DNA of 64,000 bases, from the NCBI RefSeq assembly GCF_029227915.1, contig NC_079887.1, forward strand, positions 27,899,650 through 27,963,649, given 5' to 3'. The position numbers were made by a program, and so were the translations under genes. This stretch comes from Hydractinia symbiolongicarpus. Its lineage: Eukaryota; Cnidaria; Hydrozoa; Anthoathecata; Hydractiniidae. The notes beneath the pieces are model-generated. The model was not told the DNA's origin, searched no databases, and saw only the letters and a program-made list of their open reading frames with translations. The first letter of the stretch is position 1; the number at the start of each line of letters is the position of its first letter. Below, piece after piece: positions 49,020-59,857 of the stretch.

Positions 49020-50060
49020 TCAAAAATGTTTTCATTTTTGATGAGACACTTAATAAAAGAAGTTTAATCGCCGGCAAACAAAAACCCGCGTTTTCCCGTA
49101 AATCCCGGCTTGGCCCGTATAGTCAAAAGTATACAAAGAAAGTACCGAGGGAGTAAACTTATTTCCCGAACGATTTTTTAAATTATTTTTTCACCACCAA
49201 AACGCATGAGACTTGTAGTTTTCAAAAATGTTTTCATTTTTGATGAGACGCTGAATAAAAGCAGTTTAATCGCCGGCAAACGAAAACCTGCGATTTCCCT
49301 ATATCCCGGACTCGGCCCGTATAGTCAAAAGTATACAAAGAAAGTACCCAGGTAGTAAACTCATTTCCAGAACGATTTTTTAAATTATTTTTTCACCACT
49401 AAAACGCATAAGACTTGCAGTTTTTAAAAGTGTTTTCACTTTTGATGAGACGCTGAATAAAAGAAGTTTAATCGCCGGCAAACGAAAACCCGCGATTTCC
49501 CGTAAATCCCGGGCTTGGCCCGTATAGTCAAAAGTATACAAAGAAAGTACCCAGGGAGTAAACTCATTTCCCGAACGATTTTTTATATTATTTTTTTACC
49601 ACTAAACGCATGAGACTTGTAGTTTTCAAAAATATTTTCATATTTGATTGGACGCTGAATAAAAGAAGTTTAATTGCCGGCAAACGAAAATCCCCGATTT
49701 CCCGTAAATCCCGGACTCGGCCCGTATAGTCAAAAGTATACAAAGAAAGTACCAAGGGAGTAAACTCATTTCCAGAACGATTTTTTAAATTATTTTTTCA
49801 CCACTAAAACGCATAAGACTTGTAGTTTTTAAAAATGTTTTCATTATTGATAAGACGCTGAATAAAAGAAGTTTAATCGCCGGCAAACGAAAACCCGCGA
49901 TTTCCCGTAAATCCCGGCTTGGCCCGTATAGTCAAAAGTATACAAAGAAAGTACCCAGGGAGTAAACCCATTTCCCGAACGATTTTTTAAATTATTTTTT
50001 CACCACTAAAACGCATGAGACTTGTAGTTTTCAAAAATGTTTTCATTTTTGATGAGACGC
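49020..50060 (+). repeat. 6-mer unit (1,214-bp offset), copy 1
   Basis: Shares CCGAGGGAGTAAACTTATTT, CCCTATATCCC, TTTTCACTTTTG, TCCCCGATTTCC and CATTATTGATAAGACGC with about 50234-51274. Private changes here are GAGACACTTAAT near 49045 and GATTGGACGC near 49646. Confidence 0.8.
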
Positions 50061-50233
50061 TGAATAAAAGAAGTTTAATCGCCGGCAAACGAAAACCCGC
50101 GATTTCCCGTAAATCCCGGCTTGGCCCGTATAGTCAAAAGTATACAAAGAAAGTACCCAGGGAGTAAACTCATTTCCCGAACGATTTTTTTAAATTATTT
50201 TTTCACCACTAAAACGCATGAGACTTGTAGTTT
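50061..50233 (+). repeat. B-type monomer joining two 6-mer copies
   Basis: One B-type monomer separates the two copies. It has a T7 tract at about 50185 (ACGATTTTTTTAAATT) where most copies have T6, a 1-bp gain. Confidence 0.7.
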
Positions 50234-51274
50234 TCAAAAATGTTTTCATTTTTGATGAGACGCTTAATAAAAGAAGTTTAATCGCCGGCAAACAAAAACC
50301 CGCGTTTTCCCGTAAATCCCGGCTTGGCCCGTATAGTCAAAATTATACAAAGAAAGTACCGAGGGAGTAAAGTTATTTCCCGAACGATTTTTTAAATTAT
50401 TTTTTCACCACTAAAACGCATGAGACTTGTAGTTTTCAAAAATGTTTTCATTTTTGATGAGACGCTGAATAAAAGCAGTTTAATCGCCGGCAAACGAAAA
50501 CCTGCGATTTCCCTATATCCCGCACTCGGCCCGTATAGTCAAAAGTATACAAAGAAAGTACCCAGGTAGTAAACTCATTTCCAGAACGATTTTTTAAATT
50601 ATTTTTTCACCACTAAAACGCATAAGACTTGTAGTTTTAAAAGTGTTTTCACTTTTGATGAGACGCTGAATAAAAGAAGTTTAATCGCCGGCAAACGAAA
50701 ACCCGCGATTTCCCGTAAATCCCGGGCTTGGCCCGTATAGTCAAAAGTATACAAAGAAAGTACCCAGGGAGTAAACTCATTTCCCGAACGATTTTTTATA
50801 TTATTTTTTTACCACTAAACGCATGAGACTTGTAGTTTTCAAAAATATTTTCATATTTGATGGGACGCTGAATAAAAGAAGTTTAATTGCCGGCAAACGA
50901 AAATCCCCGATTTCCCGTAAATCCCGGACTCGGCCCGTATAGTCAAAAGTATACAAAGAAAGTACCCAGGGAGTAAACTCATTTCCAGAACGATTTTTTA
51001 AATTATTTTTTCACCACTAAAACGCATAAGACTTGTAGTTTTTAAAAATGTTTTCATTATTGATAAGACGCTGAATAAAAGAAGTTTAATCGCCGGCAAA
51101 CGAAAACCCGCGATTTCCCGTAAATCCCGGCTTGGCCCGTATAGTCAAAAGTATACAAAGAAAGTACCCAGGGAGTAAACTCATTTCCCGAACGATTTTT
51201 TAAATTATTTTTTCACCACTAAAACGCATGAGACTTGTAGTTTTCAAAAATGTTTTCATTTTTGATGAGACGCT
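50234..51274 (+). repeat. 6-mer unit, copy 2
   Basis: Carries AAAATTATAC at 50339, shared with copy 3 at 53371 (offset 3,032 bp) but not with copy 1. It has a private 1-bp loss in TAGTTTTAAAAGTG near 50633. It is therefore closer to the copy at 53 kb than to its immediate neighbour. Confidence 0.82.
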
Positions 51275-51836
51275 GAATAAAAGCAGTTTAATCGCCGGCA
51301 AACGAAAACCTGCGATTTCCCTAAATCCTGGACTCGGCCCGTATAGTCAAAAGTATACAAAGAAAGTACCCAGGGAGTAAACTCATTTCCCGAACGATTT
51401 TTTATATTATTTTTTCACCACTAAAACGCATAAGACTTGTAGTTTTCAAAAATATTTTCATATTTGATGGGACGCTGAATAAAAGAAGTTTAATTGCCGG
51501 CAAACGAAAATCCGCGATTTCCCGTAAATCCCGGACTCGGCCCGTATAGTCAAAAGTATACAAGAAAGTACCCAGGGAGTAAACTCATTTCCCAAACGAT
51601 TTTTTAAATTATTTTTTCACCACTAAAACGCATGAGACTTGTAGTTTTCAAAAATGTTTTCATTTTTGATGAGACGCTTAATAAAAGATGTTTAATCGCC
51701 GGCAAACGAAATCCCGCGTTTTCCCGTAAATCCGGGGCTTGGCCCGTATAGTCGAATGTATACAAAGAAAGTACCGAGGGAGTAAACTCATTTCCCGAAC
51801 GATTTTTTAAATTTTTTTTTCACCACTAAAACGCAT
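51275..51836 (+). repeat. Block with 1-bp loss in TACAAGAAAG, copy 1
   Basis: TATACAAGAAAG near 51556 and TTAATAAAAGATG near 51679 recur near 54993 and 55116, an offset of 3,437 bp (17 monomers). The 1-bp loss (normally TACAAAGAAAG) marks common descent. Confidence 0.8.
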
Positions 51837-52590
51837 GAGACTTGTAGTTTTTAAAAGTGTTTTCATTTTTGATGAGACGCTGAATAAAAGAAGTTTAATC
51901 GCCGGCAAACGAAAACCCGCGATTTCCCGTAAATCCCGGGCTTGGCCCGTATAGTCAAAAGTATACAAAGAAAGTACCCAGGGAGTAAACTCATTTCCCG
52001 AACGATTTTTTATATTATTTTTTTACCACTAAACGCATGAGACTTGTAGTTTTCAAAAATATTTTCATATTTGATGGGACGCTGAATAAAAGAAGTTTAA
52101 TTGCCGGCAAACGAAAATCCGCGATTTCCCGTTAATCCCGGACTCGGCCCGTAAGTCAAAAGTATACAAAGAAAGTACCCAGGGAGTAAATTCATTTCCA
52201 AAACGATTTTTTAAATTTTTTTTTCACCACTAAAACGCATGAGACTTGTAGTTTTTAAAAGTGTTTTCATTTTTGATGAGACGCTGAATAAAAGAAGTTT
52301 AATCGCCGGCAAACGAAAACCCGCGATTTCCCGTAAATCCCGGGCTTGGCCCGTATAGTCAAAAGTATACAAAGAAAGTACCCAGGGAGTAAACTCATTT
52401 CCCGAACGATTTTTTATATTATTTTTTTACCACTAAACGCATGAGACTTGTAGTTTTCAAAAATATTTTCATATTTGATGGGACGCTGAATAAAAGAAGT
52501 TTAATTGCCGGCAAACGAAAATCCGCGATTTCCCGTTAATCCCGGACTCGGCCCGTAAGTCAAAAGTATACAAAGAAAGTACCCAGGGAG
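51837..52590 (+). repeat. C1/C2 dimer duplication, 404-bp offset
   Basis: GGCCCGTAAGTC, a 2-bp loss from GTATAGTC, occurs at 52151 and 52555, 404 bp apart. Both copies have TTTTTAAAAGTG and CCCGTTAATCCC. The first copy alone has AGTAAATTCATTTCCAAAAC. Confidence 0.85.
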
Positions 52591-53265
52591 TAAACTCATT
52601 TCCAGAACGATTTTTTAAATTATTTTTTCACCACTAAAACGCATAAGACTTGTAGTTTTTAAAAATGTTTTCATTTTTGATGAGACGCTGAATAAAAGAA
52701 GTTTAATCGCCGGCAAACGAAAACCCGCGATTTCCCGTAAATCCCGGCTTGGCCCGTATAGTCAAAAGTATACAAAGAAAGTACCCAGGGAGTAAACTCA
52801 TTTCCCGAACGATTTTTTAAATTTTTTTTTCACCACTAAAACGCATGAGACTTGTAGTTTTCAAAAATGTTTTTATTTTTGATGAGACGCTTAATGAAAG
52901 AGGTTTAATCGCCGGAAAACGAAAACCCGCGATTTCCCGTAAATCACGGGCTTGGCCCGTATATTCGAATGTATACAAAGAAAGTATCCTGTGAGTAAAC
53001 TCATTTCCAGAACGATTTTTTAAATTATTTTTTCACCACTAAAACGCATCAGACTTGTAGTTTTTAAAAATGTTTTCATTTTTGATGAGACGCTGAATAA
53101 AAGAAGTTTAATCGCCGGCAAACGAAAACCCGCGATTTCCCGTAAATTCCGGCTTGGCCCGTATAGTCAAAAGTATACAAAGAAAGTACCCAGGGAGTAA
53201 ACTCATTTCCCGAACGATTTTTTAAATTATTTTTTCACCACTAAAACGCATGAGACTTGTAGTTG
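52525..53265 (+). repeat. Block shared with 55694-56434 (offset 3,169 bp), copy 1
   Basis: AAATCACGGG at 52941 and 56110 and GTATATTCGAATG give the offset. The E-type copy here has the right-lineage GTATCCTGTGAG. The offset is not a whole number of monomers, because copy 2 lies beyond the truncated junction at 55.68 kb. Confidence 0.82.
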
Positions 53266-54301
53266 TCAAAATTGTTTTCATTTTTGATGAGACGCTTAAT
53301 AAAAGAAGTTTAATCGCCGGCAAACAAAAACCCGCGTTTTCCCGTAAATCCCGGCTTGGCCCGTATAGTCAAAATTATACAAAGAAAGTACCGAGGGAGT
53401 AAACTTATTTCCCGAACGATTTTTTAAATTATTTTTTCACCACTAAAACGCATGAGACTTGTAGTTTTCAAAAATGTTTTCATTTTTGATGAGACGCTGA
53501 ATAAAAGCAGTTTAATCGCCGGCAAACGAAAACCTGCGATTTCCCTATATCCCGGACTCGGCCCGTATAGTCAAAAGTATACAAAGAAAGTACCCAGGTA
53601 GTAAACTCATTTCCAGAACGATTTTTTAAATTATTTTTTCACCACTAAAACGCATAAGACTTGTAGTTTTTAAAAGTGTTTTCACTTTTGATGAGACGCT
53701 GAATAAAAGAAGTTTAATCGCCGGCAAACGAAAACCCGCGATTTCCCGTAAATCCCGGGCTTGGCCCGTATAGTCAAAAGTATACAAAGAAAGTACCCAG
53801 GGAGTAAACTCATTTCCCAAACGATTTTTTATATTATTTTTTTACCACTAAACGCATGAGACTTGTAGTTTTCAAAAATATTTTCATATTTGATGGGACG
53901 CTGAATAAAAGAAGTTTAATTGCCGGCAAACGAAAATCCCCGATTTCCCGTAAATCCCGGACTCGGCCCGTATAGTCAAAAGTATACAAAGAAAGTACCC
54001 AGGGAGTAAACTCATTTCCAGAACGATTTTTTAAATTATTTTTTCACCACTAAAACGCATAAGACTTGTAGTTTTTAAAAATGTTTTCATTATTGATAAG
54101 ACGCTGAATAAAAGAAGTTTAATCGCCGGCAAACGAAAACCCGCGATTTCCCGTAAATCCCGGCTTGGCCCGTATAGTCAAAAGTATACAAAGAAAGTAC
54201 CCAGGGAGTAAACTCATTTACCGAACGATTTTTTAAATTATTTTTTCACCACTAAAACGCATGAGACTTGTAGTTTTCAAAAATGTTTTCATTTTTGATG
54301 A
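53266..54301 (+). repeat. 6-mer unit, copy 3
   Basis: Matches 50234-51274 at an offset of 3,032 bp (15 monomers): AAAATTATAC at 53371, CCCTATATCCC at 53543, TTTTCACTTTTG, TCCCCGATTTCC and CATTATTGATAAGACGC at 54088. Private changes are CAAAATTGTTTTC near 53268 and TCATTTACCG near 54216. Confidence 0.82.
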
Positions 54302-54705
54302 GACGCTGAATAAAAGCAGTTTAATCGCCGGCAAACGAAAACCTGCGATTTCCCTAAATCCTGGACTCGGCCCGTATAGTCAAAAGTATACAAAGAAAGT
54401 ACCCAGGTAGTAAACTCATTTCCAGAACGATTTTTTAAATTATTTTTTCACCACTAAAACGCATAAGACTTGTAGTTTTTAAAAATGTTTTCACTTTTGA
54501 TGAGACGCTGAATAAAAGCAGTTTAATCGCCGGCAAACGAAAACCTGCGATTTCCCTAAATCCTGGACTCGGCCCGTATAGTCAAAAGTATACAAAGAAA
54601 GTACCCAGGTAGTAAACTCATTTCCAGAACGATTTTTTAAATTATTTTTTCACCACTAAAACGCATAAGACTTGTAGTTTTTAAAAATGTTTTCACTTTT
54701 GATGA
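54302..54705 (+). repeat. Single-monomer tandem duplication (2 x 202 bp)
   Basis: Family A monomers with AAATCCTGGACTCGG and CCCAGGTAG start at 54302 and 54504 and are the same except near the end of the first part, where the preceding boxes differ. Both are followed by TTTTCACTTTTGATGAG. This is the smallest step of array growth visible in the window. Confidence 0.85.
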
Positions 54706-55660
54706 GACGCTGAATAAAAGAAGTTTAATCGCCGGCAAACAAAAACCCGCGATTTCCCGTAAATCCCGGGCTTGGCCCGTATAGTCAAAAGTATACAAAG
54801 AAAGTACCCAGGGAGTAAACTCATTTCCCGAACGATTTTTTATATTATTTTTTTACCACTAAACGCATGAGACTTGTAGTTTTCAAAAATATTTTCATAT
54901 TTGATGGGACGCTGAATAAAAGAAGTTTAATTGCCGGCAAACGAAAATCCGCGATTTCCCGTAAATCCCGGACTCGGCCCGTATAGTCAAAAGTATACAA
55001 GAAAGTACCCAGGGAGTAAACTCATTTCCCGAACGATTTTTTAAATTATTTTTTCACCACTAAAACGCATGAGACTTGTAGTTTTCAAAAATGTTTTCAT
55101 TTTTGATGAGACGCTTAATAAAAGATGTTTAATCGCCGGCAAACGAAATCCCGCGTTTTCCCGTAAATCCGGGGCTTGGCCCGTATAGTCGAATGTATAC
55201 AAAGAAAGTACCGAGGGAGTAAACTCATTTCCCGAACGATTTTTTAAATTTTTTTTTCACCACTAAAACGAATGAGACTTGTAGTTTTTAAAAGTGTTTT
55301 CATTTTTGATGAGACGCTGAATAAAAGAAGTTTAATCGCCGGCAAACGAAAACCCGCGATTTCCCGTAAATCCCGGGCTTGGCCCGTATAGTCAAAAGTA
55401 TACAAAGAAAGTACCCAGGGAGTAAACTCATTTCCCGAACGATTTTTTATATTATTTTTTCACCACTAAAACGCATGAGACTTGTAGTTGTCAAAAATGT
55501 TTTCATTTTTGATGATACGCTGAATAAAAGCAGTTTAATCGCCGGCAAACGAAAACCTGCGATTTCCCTAAATCCCGGACTCGGCCCGTATTGTCAAAAG
55601 TATACAAAGAAAGTACCCAGGGAGTAAACTCATTTCCAGAACGATTTTTTAAATTATCTT
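54706..55660 (+). repeat. Block with 1-bp loss in TACAAGAAAG, copy 2, plus GTTGTC monomer
   Basis: Matches about 51480-51990 at 3,437 bp offset through the TACAAGAAAG and TTAATAAAAGATG variants. A GTTGTC monomer (near 55487) with GATGATACGC follows. An A-type copy with CCCGTATTGTC leads into the aberrant junction. Confidence 0.75.
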
Positions 55661-55735
55661 TTCACCACTAAAACGCGATTTCCCGTTAAATCCGCGATTT
55701 CCCGTTAATCCCGGACTCGGCCCGTAAGTCAAAAG
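55661..55735 (+). repeat. Aberrant junction: truncated monomer with a short tandem duplication
   Basis: ACCACTAAAACGC, the end of a monomer, runs straight into GATTTCCCGTTA, which normally lies some 90 bp further on, with CGC shared at the joint. CGCGATTTCCCGTTA is then present twice, separated by AATC (an approximately 19-bp tandem duplication). Two monomers here span 337 bp (55516-55852) instead of about 405. Downstream the GTAAGTC 2-bp loss shows the right-hand partner came from the 52.5-kb type. This is a break-and-rejoin scar. Confidence 0.85.
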
Positions 55736-56434
55736 TATGCAAAGAAAGTACCCAGGGAGTAAACTCATTTCCAGAACGATTTTTTAAATTATTTTTTCAC
55801 CACTAAAACGCATAAGACTTGTAGTTTTTAAAAATGTTTTCATTTTTGATGAGACGCTGAATAAAAGAAGTTTAATCGCCGGCAAACGAAAACCCGCGAT
55901 TTCCCGTAAATCCCGGCTTGGCCCGTATAGTCAAAAGTATACAAAGAAAGTACCCAGGGAGTAAACTCAATTCCCGAACGATTTTTTAAATTTTTTTTTC
56001 ACCACTAAAACGCATGAGACTTGTAGTTTTCAAAAATGTTTTTATTTTTGATGAGACGCTTAATGAAAGAGGTTTAATCGCCGGAAAACGAAAACCCGCG
56101 ATTTCCCGTAAATCACGGGCTTGGCCCGTATATTCGAATGTATACAAAGAAAGTATCCTGTGAGTAAACTCATTTCCAGAACGATTTTTTAAATTATTTT
56201 TTCACCACTAAAACGCATCAGACTTGTAGTTTTTAAAAATGTTTTCATTTTTGATGAGACGCTGAATAAAAGAAGTTTAATCGCCGGCAAACGAAAACCC
56301 GCGATTTCCCGTAAATTCCGGCTTGGCCCGTATAGTCAAAAGTATACAAAGAAAGTACCCAGGGAGTAAACTCATTTCCCGAACGATTTTTTAAATTATT
56401 TTTTCACCACTAAAACGCATGAGACTTGTAGTTG
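55694..56434 (+). repeat. Block shared with 52525-53265, copy 2
   Basis: Carries the same GTAAGTC, AAATCACGGG, GTATATTCG and AAATTCCGGCTTGG variants as copy 1. Private changes are GTATGCAAAG (55737) and CTCAATTCCCG (near 55967). Confidence 0.82.
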
Positions 56435-57060
56435 TCAAAAATGTTTTCATTTTTGATGAGACGCTGAATAAAAGCAGTTTAATCGCCGGCAAACGAAAAC
56501 CTGCGATTTCCCTAAATCCCGGACTCGGCCCGTATAGTCAAAAGTATACAAAGAAAGTACCCAGGGAGTAAACTCATTTCCAGAACGATTTTTTAAATTA
56601 TTTTTTCACCACTAAAACGCATAAGACTTGTAGTTTTTAAAAATGTTTTCATTTTTGATGAGACGCTGAATAAAAGAAGTTTAATCGCCGGCAAACGAAA
56701 ACCCGCGATTTCCCGTAAATTCCGGCTTGGCCCGTATAGTCAAAAGTATACAAAGAAAGTACCCAGGGAGTAAACTCATTTCCCGAACGATTTTTTAAAT
56801 TATTTTTTCACCACTAAAACGCATGAGACTTGTAGTTGTCAAAAATGTTTTCATTTTTAATGAGACGCTGAATAAAAGCAGTTTTATCGCCGGCAAACGA
56901 AAACCTGCGATTTCCCTAAATCCCGGACTCGGCCCGTATAGTCAAAAGTATACAAAGAAAGTACCCAGTGAGTAAACTCATTTCCAGAACGATTTTTTAA
57001 ATTATTTTTTCACCACTAAAACGCATAAGACTTGTAGTTTTTAAAAATGTTTTCACTTTT
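56300..57060 (+). repeat. A/B dimer repeat with GTTGTC, 405-bp offset
   Basis: AAATTCCGGCTTGG near 56314 and 56718, each followed by a GTAGTTGTC box and a CCCTAAATCCC A monomer, shows a two-monomer duplication. The second A copy has AGTTTTATCGCC and CCCAGTGAG. Confidence 0.78.
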
Positions 57061-58239
57061 GATGAGACGCTGAATAAAAGCAGTTTAATCGCCGGCAAAC
57101 GAAAACCCGCGATTTCCCGTAAATCCCGGGCTTGGCCCGTACAGTCAAAAGTATACAAAGAAAGTACCCAGGGAGTAAACTCATTTCCCGAACGATTTTT
57201 TATATTATTTTTTTACCACTAAACGCATGAGACTTGTAGTTTTCAAAAATATTTTCATATTTGATGGGACGCTGAATAAAAGAAGTTTAATTGCCGGCAA
57301 ACGAAAATCCGCGATTTCCCGTAAATCCCGGACTCGGCCCGTATAGTCAAAAGTATACAAAGAAAGTACCTTGGGAGTAAACTCATTTCCCGAACGATTT
57401 TTTAAATTATTTTTTCACCACTAAAACGCATGAGACTTGTAGTTTTCAAAAATGTTTTCATTTTTTATGAGACGCTTAATGAAAGAGGTTTAATCGCCGG
57501 CAAACGAAATCCCGCGTTTTCCCGTAAATCCGGGGCTTGGCCCGTATAGTCGAATGTATACAAAGAAAGTACCCAGGGAGTAAACTCATTTCCCGAACTA
57601 TTTTTTAAATTTTTTTTTCACCACTAAAACGCATGAGACTTGTAGTTTTTAAAAATGTTTTTATTTTTGATGAGACGCTTAATGAAAGAGGTTTAATCGC
57701 CGGAAAACGAAAATCCGCGATTTCCCGTAAATCCCGGGCTTGGCCCGTATAGTCAAATGTATACAAAGAAAGTATCCTGTGAGTAAACTCAATTCCGGAA
57801 CGATTTTTTAAATTATTTTTTCACCACTAAAACGCATCAGACTTGTAGTTTTTAAAAATGTTTTCATTTTTGATGAGACGCTGAATAAAAGAAGTTCAAT
57901 CGCCGGCAAACGAAAACCTGCGATTTCCCGTAAATTCCGGCTTGACCCGTATAGTCAAAAGTATACAAAGAAAGTACCCAGGGAGTAAACTCATTTCCCG
58001 AACGATTTTTTTAATTATTTTTTCACCACTAAAACGCATGATACTTGTAGTTGTCAAAAATGTTTTCATTTTTGATGAGACGTTGAATAAAAGCAGTTTA
58101 ATTGCCGGCAAACGAAATCCTGCGATTTCCCTAAATCCCGGACTCGGCCCGTATAGTCGAATGTATACAAAGAAAGTACCCTGAGAGTAAACTCATTTCC
58201 CGAACGATATTTTAAATTATTTTTTCACCACTAAAACGC
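57061..58239 (+). repeat. C1-C2-D-E-B-A satellite stretch
   Basis: Each monomer family is seen in turn. The D copy (near 57475) is followed by an E copy near 57673, with CCGGAAAACGAAAATCC and GTCAAATG where most E copies have GTCGAATG. Private variants include ACTATTTTTTAAA near 57598, AAGTTCAATCG near 57893 and GATGATACTTG near 58039. This is the last E copy in the window. Confidence 0.78.
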
Positions 58240-59857
58240 ATGAGACTTGTAGTTTTTAAAAATGTTTTCATTTTTGATGAGACGCTGAATAAAAGCAGTT
58301 TAATCGCCGGCAAACGAAAACCTGCGATTTCCCTAAATCCCGGACTCGGCCCGTATAGTCAAAAGTATACAAAGAAAGTACCCAGGGAGTAAACTCATTT
58401 CCAGAACGATTTTTTAAATTATTTTTTCACCACTAAAACGCATAAGACTTGTAGTTTTTAAAAATGTTTTCATTTTTGATGAGACGCTGAATAAAAGAAG
58501 TTTAATTGCCGGCAAACGAAAATCCGCGATTTCCCGTAAATCCCGGACTCGGCCCGTATAGTCAAAAGTATACAAAGAAAGTACCCAGGGAGTAAAGTCA
58601 TTTCCAGAACGATTATTTAAATTATTTTTTCACCACTAAAACGCATAAGACTTGTAGTTTTTAAAAATGTTTTCATTTTTGATAAGACGCTGAATAAAAG
58701 AAGTTTAATCGCCGGCAAACGAAAACCCGCGATTTCCCGTAAATCCCGGCTTGGCCCGTATAGTCAAAAGTATACAAAGAAAGTACCCAGGGAGTAAACT
58801 CATTTCCCGAACGATTTTTTAAATTATTTTTTCACCACTAAAACGCATAAGACTTGTAGTTTTCAAAAATGTTTTCATTTTTGATGAGACGCTTAATAAA
58901 AGAAGTTTAATCGCCGGCAAACAAAAACCCGCGTTTTCCCGTAAATCCCGGCTTGGCCCGTATAGTTAAAAGTATACAAAGAAAGTACCGAGGGAGTAAA
59001 CTCATTTCCCGAACGATTTTTTAAATTATTTTTTCACCACTAAAACGCATGAGACTTGTAGTTTTTAAAAATGTTTTCATTTTTGATGAGACGCTGAATA
59101 AAAGCAGTTTAATCGCCGGCAAACGAAAACCTGCGATTTCCCTAAATCCCGGACTCGGCCCGTATAGTCAAAAGTATACAAAGAAAGTACCCAGGGAGTA
59201 AACTCATTTCCAGAACGATTTTTTAAATTATTTTTTCACCACTAAAACGCATAAGACTTGTAGTTTTTAAAAATGTTTTCATTTTTGATGAGACGCTGAA
59301 TAAAAGAAGTTTAATTGCCGGCAAACGAAAATCCGCGATTTCCCGTAAATCCCGGACTCGGCCCGTATAGTCAAAAGTATACAAAGAAAGTACCCAGGGA
59401 GTAAAGTCATTTCCAGAACGATTATTTAAATTATTTTTTCACCACTAAAACGCATAAGACTTGTAGTTTTTAAAAATGTTTTCATTTTTGATAAGACGCT
59501 GAATAAAAGAAGTTTAATCGCCGGCAAACGAAAACCCGCGATTTCCCGTAAATCCCGGCTTGGCCCGTATAGTCAAAAGTATACAAAGAAAGTACCCAGG
59601 GAGTAAACTCATTTCCCGAACGATTTTTTAAATTATTTTTTCACCACTAAAACGCATGAGACTTGTAGTTTTCAAAAATGTTTTCATTTTTGATGAGACG
59701 CTTAATAAAAGAGGTTTAATCGCCGGCAAACAAAAACCCGCGTTTTCCCGTAAATCCCGGCTTGGCCCGTATAGTTAAAAGTATACAAAGAAAGTACCGA
59801 GGGAGTAAACTCATTTCCCGAACGATTTTTTAAATTATTTTTTCACCACTAAAACGC
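58240..59857 (+). repeat. 4-mer tandem duplication, 809-bp unit, two copies
   Basis: The variant AGTAAAGTCATTTCC followed by ACGATTATTTAAATT starts at 58591 and 59400, 809 bp apart. The units differ at CATAAGAC/CATGAGAC (58846/59655) and AGAAGTT/AGAGGTT. A third copy lies at about 61070-61880. A fragment with the same marker starts at 60612. Confidence 0.87.
58281..58482 (+). repeat. Family A monomer, 202 bp (reference copy)
   Basis: Diagnostic bases are AAAAGCAGTTTAATCG, AAAACCTGCG, CCCTAAATCCC, GGACTCGG, TTTCCAGAACG and the ending CGCATAAGAC with TTTTTAAAAATG. It is 202 bp because CCCTAAAT has lost the G of CCCGTAAAT. In the right half it commonly alternates with family B. Confidence 0.88.

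Noticed and set aside
46808-58184. The longest ORFs, 71-82 codons, at 46808 (-), 55379 (+), 57896 (-) and 57942 (+)
   Set aside because: Each is made open by small variants in ordinary monomers. The pair at 57896 and 57942 overlaps on opposite strands, as expected by chance in a stop-poor repeat.
58331-58337. CCCTAAA, the plant-type telomere unit, once in each family A monomer
   Set aside because: It is a single unit, never tandem, and arises by loss of G from CCCGTAAAT. In some copies it has become CCCTATA. It is no evidence for telomere origin or for a plant host.
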